Notes under the pieces: generated by a model | Told to the model about the DNA's origin: nothing | The model's database searches: none | Seen by the model: only the letters and a program-made list of their open reading frames with translations | Source of the DNA: Halomonas sp. | GTDB lineage: Bacteria; Pseudomonadota; Gammaproteobacteria; Pseudomonadales; Halomonadaceae | Length of the DNA stretch: 5,472 nt | Reading direction: 5' to 3' | Assembly: GCA_007116835.1 (NCBI GenBank) | Contig: SKHS01000011.1 | Coordinates: 1-5,472 of the forward strand | Position numbers and translations under genes: made by a program | Shown here: positions 1 to 4,575 of the stretch, piece after piece | How positions within the stretch are numbered: position 1 is the stretch's first letter | Layout: the number at the start of each line of letters is the position of its first letter

Positions 1-114
1 ATTATGGACTACTTGAAAACCCAGGCGCCTTTTTGGAAAAAAGAGCACACTCGTGATGGTGACTACTGGGTAAAAGAGCGGCAAACCGATCAGCTGGATG
101 CCGCCCGTTGGTGA
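1..114 (+). CDS. moaE: Molybdopterin synthase catalytic (large) subunit, C-terminal 37 residues
   Basis: This is the tail of MoaE, which with the sulfur carrier MoaD converts cyclic pyranopterin monophosphate to molybdopterin in the cytoplasm. The reading frame is open from the left edge to a TGA at 112-114. It carries the MoaE signature MDYLKTQAPFWKKE followed by a short acidic/aromatic stretch and a final ARW, as in E. coli MoaE, which ends in RW. Lysines 6 and 13 of the visible fragment are seven residues apart, which matches the spacing of the two active-site lysines known from E. coli MoaE (K119 and K126); this assignment is an inference from spacing and motif. The gene is partial because the window starts inside it. 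It converges with the RNase J gene, with 27 bases between stop codons and no evident terminator hairpin in the gap. Confidence 0.9.
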   Translation: MMDYLKTQAPFWKKEHTRDGDYWVKERQTDQLDAARW

Positions 115-141
115 AAGTGCTGGCAGGCTATTACCCGTAGG

Positions 142-1827
142 CTATGAGTCGCTGCTGAGGGGCTCAGATGAGGGCATTTCAGTGGCCATAATCTGTAAGT
201 GTACGTCGGGCAGGTGTTGTAGGTGGTTTGCCAGCCAGTAAATCAACCTTGGCTGAAGCGCTTGGCGTAAATCGGCCAAGGTGTCAGCTTGAATAGCTTC
301 TAGCTGATCATCCAGCCACTCGCTGAAGCTGTCTTCATCCAGTGGGCTGGTGCCACTGGCATCAAGCATTAATCGGCCGATACGGCACCAGCCTGTCTCT
401 GTTGCGGTGACCGGAAGGGCTAAGAATAAACTGCCCCGCCGTGAGGTGTGTGAGTCGCTTTCAAGTCCAGGGTGAGGAACCACGCTGTTCTGATTCACAA
501 TGCATGGTGGCTGGGGGTAGCGAGCCTCACGGCGTAACCCTTGGTTGTCAAAGATAAGCATATCGCCATTGACCGGTGCCAACGGAGCGCTAATGCCTAA
601 GCGGTTAGCAATTTCCTGGTGGGCTGCTTGGTGACGTGCTTCCCCATGAACCGGCAGCAATGTTTTTGGACGCACCCATTGATAAAGCTTGTTTAGCTCA
701 TCTTCGGCAGGGTGGCCCGTGGCATGAAGTTCGGGGTGATTCATTTCATCGAAAATGGACACGCCAAGCTGCCCTAGGCGTTTTTTGAGCTGTTCAATAG
801 GGCGCTCGTTGCCGGGAATCGCTTTAGCCGAAAAGATAATGCTATCGCCGGGCGCTAAATCTACAAATGGGTGCCTGCGCTGCGCTAAACGCTGAAGGGC
901 GGCCCGTGGCTCTCCTTGGCTGCCGGTGGCAATAATCACCACTTCTTCAGCGGGCAGATAGCCTAAGTCGTGGGGGGGCACTAGTGGTGGAAAGTCATCT
1001 AGATAGCCTAACCCCTTTGCGACGCTTACCATGCGCTCCATTGAACGACCCATTAAGCTCACGCGTCGTCCACACTGTTGGGCGGCAAGTCCAATCGCTA
1101 ATACCCGTGCAAGATTGCTGGCAAAACATGAGACAACCACTCGCCCTGTGCACTGTTTCAGGGTGCGAGCGAGTGCCTTGGCAACGTCTCCCTCGCTCCC
1201 TGAGTGGCCAGGCATTGGGGCGTTAGTTGAGTCGCCGACCAACAGGTCGATAGGGGATAATGCGCGAAACTGAGCGGCATTGACCGGGGAGCCGATTAAC
1301 GGGTTAGGGTCTAGTTTCCAATCGCCAGTATGCAGTATGCGGTAGTCGCCAGCCTGCATCATGATGGCGCAGCTTTCGGGGATTGAGTGGGTAACCGCTA
1401 GATAGCGCAGTGTAAAGGGGCCGACTTCCATGGCATCGCCGGGTTCCACCACGTGAATGGCAGCGCTGCTGAGCTGATGCTCGGCAAACTTATGACGCAA
1501 TAAACCGGCGGCTAGCGGTGTTGCGAAAATGGGGCAATTCCACTTAGGCCACAGCCATGCAACGGCACCAATATGATCTTCATGGCCGTGGGTAATATAG
1601 AGTGCTTTAGGGGTAATCTTTAGCGCTGCTAACGTATCGGTATTCGGCACCTGCAGAGGTGAGTTGGGCAGGTCCTGACGAATCATCATGCCGCAGTCAA
1701 CGGCAATCCACTCGTCGTCATATCCATACAGCGTAAGATTCATTCCTATTTCGCCACACCCACCTAGCGGCAGGAGGCGCAGGGGAGGGCGGCGGCGGGG
1801 ACGAAGTTGAACGCGTGGTGGATGCAT
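142..1827 (-). CDS. rnj: Ribonuclease J-type metallo-beta-lactamase/beta-CASP RNase
   Basis: The predicted 561-residue protein matches the length and motif order of bacterial RNase J (B. subtilis J1 has 555 residues), a cytoplasmic enzyme with 5'-3' exonuclease and endonuclease activity in mRNA decay and rRNA maturation. Visible in order are LGGCGEIGMN (21-30), the metal motif HGHEDH (H80, H82, D84, H85), THSIP (H147), HTGDW (D169), GDSTN (198-202), the beta-CASP elements CFASN (234-238), GRSME (260-264) and TGSQGE (301-306), ATGH (H372), and PVHGE (H394). All expected zinc ligands are present. Residues from about 440 form a divergent C-terminal domain. The N-terminus is rich in Arg and Pro (residues 3-15). 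The ATG at 1827 is chosen because the LGG strand is conserved and an in-frame stop lies 18 bases upstream; there is no clear Shine-Dalgarno. It could alternatively be a relative of RNase J with another RNA substrate. Confidence 0.9.
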   Translation of the reverse strand: MHPPRVQLRPRRRPPLRLLPLGGCGEIGMNLTLYGYDDEWIAVDCGMMIRQDLPNSPLQVPNTDTLAALKITPKALYITHGHEDHIGAVAWLWPKWNCPIFATPLAAGLLRHKFAEHQLSSAAIHVVEPGDAMEVGPFTLRYLAVTHSIPESCAIMMQAGDYRILHTGDWKLDPNPLIGSPVNAAQFRALSPIDLLVGDSTNAPMPGHSGSEGDVAKALARTLKQCTGRVVVSCFASNLARVLAIGLAAQQCGRRVSLMGRSMERMVSVAKGLGYLDDFPPLVPPHDLGYLPAEEVVIIATGSQGEPRAALQRLAQRRHPFVDLAPGDSIIFSAKAIPGNERPIEQLKKRLGQLGVSIFDEMNHPELHATGHPAEDELNKLYQWVRPKTLLPVHGEARHQAAHQEIANRLGISAPLAPVNGDMLIFDNQGLRREARYPQPPCIVNQNSVVPHPGLESDSHTSRRGSLFLALPVTATETGWCRIGRLMLDASGTSPLDEDSFSEWLDDQLEAIQADTLADLRQALQPRLIYWLANHLQHLPDVHLQIMATEMPSSEPLSSDS

Positions 1828-1859
1828 CAGTAATGAAAAGCCTAAAAAGTAAGACCTTA

Positions 1860-1889
1860 ACTATACGGGAAGGCAGGGGCGGGTAACAA
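1860..1889 (-). promoter_or_regulatory. Candidate sigma-70 promoter for the RNase J gene
   Basis: On the minus strand a TTGTTA -35 element (1884-1889) and a TATAGT -10 element (1860-1865) are separated by 18 bases. They match the sigma-70 consensus at 4 of 6 and 5 of 6 positions. Transcription would start near 1853 and give a leader of about 25 bases before the ATG at 1827. The prediction rests on sequence alone. Confidence 0.45.
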
Positions 1890-1963
1890 TCATCAAAGCG
1901 CTTCGCTACGGTGCTTCCTTGGGGGCGGTGCGGTACACTAACGTCTCTTATTTGTAGTTGTTT

Positions 1964-1976
1964 CCGCCTTAGGCGG
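1964..1976. repeat. Short GC-rich palindrome upstream of purU
   Basis: CCGCCTTAGGCGG is an inverted repeat with two 6-base arms around a single T, lying 45 bases before the purU start. It has no T-run on either side, so it does not look like an intrinsic terminator. An operator or an RNA structure in the purU leader is possible, but no regulator can be named from the sequence. Confidence 0.35.
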
Positions 1977-2021
1977 GTGCTTGTCGAACGTGCCATCAAA
2001 ATACGTATAGAGTGTTTACTT

Positions 2022-2876
2022 ATGTCTCATTATTACCGTTTAGTGGTTTCTTGCCCTGACCAAGTGGGTATTGTGGCGCGTGTCTCAAGTTTTATTGCTC
2101 AACAAGGTGGCTCTATTACCGAAGCAAGCCAGCACTCTGATCTTGAAACTGGCCGTTTTTTCATGCGCTACGAAATTTTAGCGGATTCAGTAGGTATGTC
2201 TGCACAGGCACTGCGCGGTGCGTTTGAACCGGTAGCGGCTGAATTCGATATGCAGTGGTTGCTGGTTGATACTCAGCAGCGTCGACGTGTGGTGTTGATG
2301 GTTTCTCGCGAATCTCACTGCCTGGTAGATTTGCTCTATCGCTGGCAAGCCGGCGAGCTGGACTGCGATATTGTGGGAGTGATTTCAAATCACGAGGATA
2401 TGCGTTCACTGACCGAGTGGTACGGCATTCCTTATCATCATATCCCCGTGGACCCGGATAACAAGCAGGTCGCTTTCGAACGGGTACAGGCACAAATCGA
2501 CAACAGTCGAGCAGACTGTGTTGTGTTAGCACGCTATATGCAAATTCTTCCGCCTTCGCTTTGTGATCGTTATGCTGGGCGAGTGATTAACATACACCAC
2601 AGTTTCCTGCCTTCTTTTGCGGGCGCAAAACCCTACCATCAGGCCTACCAGCGCGGCGTCAAATTAATTGGTGCAACCTGCCACTATGTGACCCAAGAGT
2701 TGGACGCAGGGCCGATTATTGAGCAGGATATCCATCGCGTTAGTCACTGCCATACGCCGACTGATCTTGTGCGCTTTGGCCGAGATGTTGAAAAAGCCGT
2801 GCTGGCGCGTGGCCTTCGCTGGCACCTTGAAGACCGCGTGCTCATTCACGGCAACAAGACCGTTGTGTTTAGTTAA
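2022..2876 (+). CDS. purU: Formyltetrahydrofolate deformylase
   Basis: PurU hydrolyses 10-formyl-tetrahydrofolate to tetrahydrofolate and formate in the cytoplasm, balancing the one-carbon pool and supplying formate for PurT-dependent purine synthesis. The 284-residue protein has the usual length. Residues 5-85 form an N-terminal ACT regulatory domain (RLVVSCPDQVGIVARVSSFI). Residues 88-284 form the formyltransferase-like hydrolase domain, with INIHHSFLPSF (189-199) giving the catalytic N190 and H192, and TQELDAGPII giving D228; this is the Asn-His-Asp triad known from PurN and PurU. It ends in the typical NKTVVF. The frame stays open upstream to 1911, but family proteins begin just before the ACT strand, so the ATG at 2022 is preferred; its ribosome site is weak (TAGAG, 9 bases upstream). 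It is followed after 18 bases by the membrane-protein gene, suggesting an operon. Confidence 0.97.
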   Translation: MSHYYRLVVSCPDQVGIVARVSSFIAQQGGSITEASQHSDLETGRFFMRYEILADSVGMSAQALRGAFEPVAAEFDMQWLLVDTQQRRRVVLMVSRESHCLVDLLYRWQAGELDCDIVGVISNHEDMRSLTEWYGIPYHHIPVDPDNKQVAFERVQAQIDNSRADCVVLARYMQILPPSLCDRYAGRVINIHHSFLPSFAGAKPYHQAYQRGVKLIGATCHYVTQELDAGPIIEQDIHRVSHCHTPTDLVRFGRDVEKAVLARGLRWHLEDRVLIHGNKTVVFS

Positions 2877-2884
2877 CCATTTGT

Positions 2885-2889
2885 AGGAG
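2885..2889 (+). promoter_or_regulatory. Ribosome binding site of the membrane-protein gene
   Basis: AGGAG lies 5 bases before the ATG at 2895, inside the 18-base gap after the purU stop. It fixes the start of the membrane protein and supports translation from a shared purU transcript. Confidence 0.8.
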
Positions 2890-2894
2890 CTTTC

Positions 2895-3566
2895 ATGTCA
2901 TTTGCACAAAGTGTTTTAGCTCCCTGGGCATTGCTGCTCACCTGGTTACTATCGTTTGGCGTGATGACATGGATAATATGGCTACGCCCTTGGCAGTTGC
3001 TGACCAATGATGTTGCTCTGCAGCATCGCTGGCTTGCTGCAACCCTTGCTGTGGTGCTGATGTGGCAACTGCGCGCCCAAGCGGTGGATTGGCTAACCCT
3101 GCACCTAGTGTTCACGGTATTAATGACGCTGGTGTTTAAAGTACCGCTTGCGCTGATTAGCAATGTGATGATCAATATTGCGATGGCAGCGGTAGGCCGT
3201 AATGAATGGGTGCTGCTGGGCGCGAATGTGTTAGTGACAGGTATTGTGCCTGCAATGGTTACCGGCATAGTGTGGCGATTAGTTGATCGTCGATTGCCAG
3301 ATAACCTGATGGTGTTTCTATTTGCCTGTGGCTTTTTCGGTGCGGCGTTAGCAACACTGGCAGGAGGCCTATCAGCGGTGCTGTTAATAATCGTCGCGGG
3401 AACTGAGCCAGAAGCGGTCTATTTAGCGCAAGAGTATGCGCGCTTTCTACCTTTGTTGATGCCCTCAGAGGCGTTTATTACGGGCATGCTGCTGAGTATT
3501 TTGCTGGTCTATCATCCAAATTGGGTGGCCACGTTTAATGACCACCGTTATATAGACACTCAATAA
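2895..3566 (+). CDS. CbiM-like integral membrane protein (COG3235-type, ECF transporter permease-like)
   Basis: This 223-residue protein is very hydrophobic, with about six membrane segments (roughly 8-30, 46-60, 68-100 as one or two spans, 104-130, 137-168 and 186-206). It resembles the uncharacterised COG3235 proteins often labelled 'energy-coupling factor ABC transporter permease', which are distantly related to the cobalt/nickel S-component CbiM. The supporting segments are HLVFTVLMTL (70-79), DNLMVFLFACGFFGAALA (136-153), and the C-terminal MPSEAFITGMLLS followed by VYHPNWVATFNDHRY. CbiM proteins start with a metal-binding Met-His-Ile; this protein starts MSFAQ and lacks it, so the substrate is unknown. 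No ATPase or T-component gene is visible. It is probably co-transcribed with purU. Membrane location is confident; family placement is from remembered similarity; a transport role is inference. Confidence 0.75.
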   Translation: MSFAQSVLAPWALLLTWLLSFGVMTWIIWLRPWQLLTNDVALQHRWLAATLAVVLMWQLRAQAVDWLTLHLVFTVLMTLVFKVPLALISNVMINIAMAAVGRNEWVLLGANVLVTGIVPAMVTGIVWRLVDRRLPDNLMVFLFACGFFGAALATLAGGLSAVLLIIVAGTEPEAVYLAQEYARFLPLLMPSEAFITGMLLSILLVYHPNWVATFNDHRYIDTQ

Positions 3567-3612
3567 GGGGATGACGTCGGGGTGACGCCGCTAAGTTTAA
3601 GGAGCGTCGAAC

Positions 3613-3640
3613 CAAAGGGGGGCTGAAGCGCTCCCCTTTG
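3613..3640. terminator. Stable hairpin between convergent genes, probable bidirectional terminator
   Basis: An 11-bp stem (3613-3623 with 3630-3640, one G-T pair) closes a 6-base loop TGAAGC. The stem is CAAAGGGG/CCCCTTTG at its base and G-rich above. It sits 47 bases after the membrane-protein stop and on the other strand 46 bases after the lexA stop, the right place for a shared terminator. The T-run on either side is poor (TTCATATGTT on the plus strand), so termination efficiency is uncertain. Confidence 0.55.
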
Positions 3641-3666
3641 TTCATATGTTGGCTAGGTTGTATCTA

Positions 3667-3693
3667 AGGCTTTCAAGCTGGGCTTGTTAGCCT
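3667..3693. repeat. Hairpin spanning the lexA stop codon
   Basis: A near-perfect inverted repeat has outer arms AGGCT/AGCCT, a 2-base TT/TT internal mismatch, inner arms CAAGC/GCTTG and a 3-base TGG loop. The lexA stop codon (3687-3689) lies within it. In lexA mRNA it would fold at the very end of the coding region. There is no T-run after it, so it may protect the mRNA 3' end or assist the neighbouring hairpin at 3613-3640 rather than terminate alone. Confidence 0.4.
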
Positions 3694-4364
3694 AAAGCTT
3701 GGCCGTTACCGCCGCGGATGACACCCACACCAACACCTTCGATAGTGAGTTGCTGGGTGCGCAGGTCGATTTCGATGGGTTCAAAATCGTTGTTTTCCGC
3801 AATCAGCGTTACCGTATGACCCTGGCGTTTAAAACGTTTTACCGTGACTTCATCTTCAATCCGGGCGACGACAATCTGGCCGTCGCGCACACGGTCGGTG
3901 CGGTGTACGGCGAGCAAGTCGCCTTCTAATATGCCAACATCTTTCATCGATAAGCCGCGCACCCGTAAAAGATAATCGGCTTTAGGCGTGAAATATTCAG
4001 CCGGCAGTGGGCAGTAACGATCAATATGCTCTGCGGCTAAAATCGGGCTACCAGCCGCTACTTCCCCAATCACCGGCAGGCCGTTAGTCTGCGTTTCCAC
4101 ATGGGGTGCAGGAGGGGCGGTGGGCGCATCACTTATTTCCTGCGGCTCTTGATTAGGTAACCGGATGCCGCGAGACGTATTGCGGATAATGCGAATAGCC
4201 CCTTTACGCTCTAGTGCACGCAAATGCTCTTCAGCAGCGTTGGGAGAGCGAAAGCCAAGTGCTTTGGCAATTTCAGCGCGGGTAGGTGGGTAGCCAAAGT
4301 CTCCCATCGTTTTGACGATAAAATCAAAAACATGCTGCTGACGTGCGGTGAGGGGGCGCGACAT
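3687..4364 (-). CDS. lexA: LexA, SOS response repressor and autoprotease
   Basis: LexA represses DNA-damage genes and inactivates itself by RecA-stimulated cleavage. The 225-residue protein has the winged-helix domain at 1-70 (LTARQQHVFDFI, then PPTRAEIAKALGFRSPNAAEEHLRAL with the recognition helix) and the S24 peptidase domain at about 95-225. The cleavage bond A104-G105 is in EVAAGSP, the nucleophile S139 is in GLSMKD, and the general base K176 is in DEVTVKRFKR, all as in E. coli LexA. The linker (71-94) is Pro/Gln-rich and explains the length excess over the 202-residue E. coli protein. The ATG at 4364 is chosen because GGAG lies 6 bases upstream; an in-frame TTG at 4376 overlaps that site. 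LexA boxes in its own promoter region show autoregulation. No sulA follows it, unlike in Pseudomonas. Confidence 0.98.
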   Translation of the reverse strand: MSRPLTARQQHVFDFIVKTMGDFGYPPTRAEIAKALGFRSPNAAEEHLRALERKGAIRIIRNTSRGIRLPNQEPQEISDAPTAPPAPHVETQTNGLPVIGEVAAGSPILAAEHIDRYCPLPAEYFTPKADYLLRVRGLSMKDVGILEGDLLAVHRTDRVRDGQIVVARIEDEVTVKRFKRQGHTVTLIAENNDFEPIEIDLRTQQLTIEGVGVGVIRGGNGQALG

Positions 4365-4370
4365 AATGAA

Positions 4371-4374
4371 CTCC
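4371..4374 (-). promoter_or_regulatory. Ribosome binding site that sets the lexA start
   Basis: On the minus strand GGAG, within TTTTTGGAG, lies 6 bases before the ATG at 4364. An upstream in-frame TTG at 4376 shares bases with this site, so translation from the TTG would lack a ribosome site. The ATG start also matches the short lead-in before LTARQQ in other LexA proteins. Confidence 0.85.
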
Positions 4375-4415
4375 AAAAATTAAACAAGTCAGTGGCTAAG
4401 CAAGACGGCGGCCAC

Positions 4416-4431
4416 CTGTTGGCTTAAACAG
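4416..4431. promoter_or_regulatory. LexA operator 1 (perfect CTG-N10-CAG)
   Basis: CTGTTGGCTTAAACAG has both invariant half-site triplets of the gammaproteobacterial SOS box at the exact 10-base spacing. It lies 52 bases upstream of the lexA ATG and immediately downstream of the predicted transcription start. LexA binding here would block lexA transcription. Confidence 0.75.
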
Positions 4432-4434
4432 TAT

Positions 4435-4450
4435 GTGGTTAAGTATACAG
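4435..4450. promoter_or_regulatory. LexA operator 2 (one mismatch)
   Basis: GTGGTTAAGTATACAG keeps the CAG triplet with the full consensus context TATACAGTA and has GTG in place of CTG on the other side. It is 3 bases beyond operator 1 and contains the predicted lexA -10 element, so occupancy would exclude RNA polymerase directly. Confidence 0.65.
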
Positions 4451-4471
4451 TATGTTGCTCTGTCCAGTACA
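4442..4471 (-). promoter_or_regulatory. Candidate lexA promoter
   Basis: On the minus strand TATACT (4442-4447) matches the -10 consensus at 5 of 6 positions. A weak -35, TGTACT (4466-4471), lies 18 bases upstream. The -10 is embedded in LexA operator 2. The predicted start near 4435 gives a leader of about 70 bases. The -10 is convincing and the -35 is not. Confidence 0.4.
4452..4467. promoter_or_regulatory. Possible LexA operator 3 (degenerate)
   Basis: ATGTTGCTCTGTCCAG retains one perfect half-site (CAGTA, or TACTG on the minus strand) and has ATG instead of CTG at the other end. It is 1 base beyond operator 2, over the spacer and -35 of the lexA promoter. It would probably bind only weakly or cooperatively, if at all. 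Confidence 0.35.
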
Positions 4472-4509
4472 TGGTGGCGCTCTTCGGTGGTCGCGACGAA
4501 GATAAGATA

Positions 4510-4538
4510 TTGAGCTGGAAAAGGTTATGGCATAAGAT
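4510..4538 (+). promoter_or_regulatory. Candidate sigma-70 promoter for psrA
   Basis: TTGAGC (4510-4515) and TAAGAT (4533-4538) are separated by the ideal 17 bases, each matching consensus at 4 of 6 positions. Transcription would begin near 4545, about 30 bases before the psrA ATG and just before the PsrA-type palindrome. It is an individually moderate match strengthened by its spacing and position. Confidence 0.5.
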
Positions 4539-4551
4539 TTAACGATGTTTT

Positions 4552-4563
4552 AAACACTTGTTT
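4552..4563. promoter_or_regulatory. PsrA-type operator in the psrA leader
   Basis: AAACACTTGTTT is a perfect AAAC-N4-GTTT inverted repeat, the core of the published Pseudomonas PsrA motif (G/C)AAAC-N2-4-GTTT(G/C), although the flanking G/C bases are replaced by T. It lies 12 bases before the psrA ATG and just downstream of the predicted start, suited to autorepression. Assignment to PsrA is an inference from the motif and the nearly unchanged DNA-binding domain of the protein. Confidence 0.55.
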
Positions 4564-4565
4564 TT

Positions 4566-4570
4566 GGAGG
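4566..4570 (+). promoter_or_regulatory. Ribosome binding site that sets the psrA start
   Basis: GGAGG lies 5 bases before the ATG at 4576. The frame is open further upstream with TTG codons at 4558 and 4564, but these precede or overlap this site, so the ATG giving MAQSDTVTRI, nearly the Pseudomonas PsrA N-terminus, is the start. Confidence 0.9.
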
Positions 4571-4575
4571 GTACT

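Noticed and set aside
115..141. Possible terminator between moaE and the RNase J gene
   Set aside because: Only a short direct repeat (AGGCTA) is seen; there is no stable stem and no T-run.
984..1273. Two overlapping plus-strand open frames of 80 codons inside the RNase J gene
   Set aside because: They are antisense to well-conserved RNase J motifs, have no recognisable domain and overlap one another.
1934..1939. TACACT as a -10 element for purU
   Set aside because: No acceptable -35 lies 16-18 bases upstream (GTGCTT at best), so the purU promoter is left unassigned.
1911..2021. In-frame upstream extension of purU by 37 codons
   Set aside because: The added residues have no similarity to PurU N-termini, cover the palindrome and likely promoter region, and the ATG at 2022 starts just before the ACT domain as in the family.
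2161..2532. Minus-strand open frame of 123 codons inside purU
   Set aside because: It is antisense to the conserved purU coding region, with no domain resemblance.
2873..3268. Minus-strand open frame of 131 codons opposite the membrane-protein gene
   Set aside because: Its Ser/Thr-rich composition is that expected from the antisense of a hydrophobic protein; the plus-strand gene has a ribosome site and family similarity.
3831..3840. Palindrome AAAACGTTTT inside lexA
   Set aside because: It lies within conserved coding sequence (the catalytic Lys region), has no spacer between AAAC and GTTT as the PsrA motif needs, and is best explained by codon sequence.
4365..4376. TTG start four codons upstream for lexA
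   Set aside because: The TTG overlaps the GGAG ribosome site that is properly spaced for the ATG at 4364, and LexA proteins begin shortly before LTARQQ.
4224..4427. Plus-strand open frame of 67 codons across the lexA start
   Set aside because: It is antisense to the conserved LexA DNA-binding domain and runs into the operator region without similarity to any family.
4558..4575. TTG start six codons upstream for psrA
   Set aside because: It precedes the GGAGG site and would translate through it; the ATG at 4576 has ideal spacing and gives the PsrA N-terminus.
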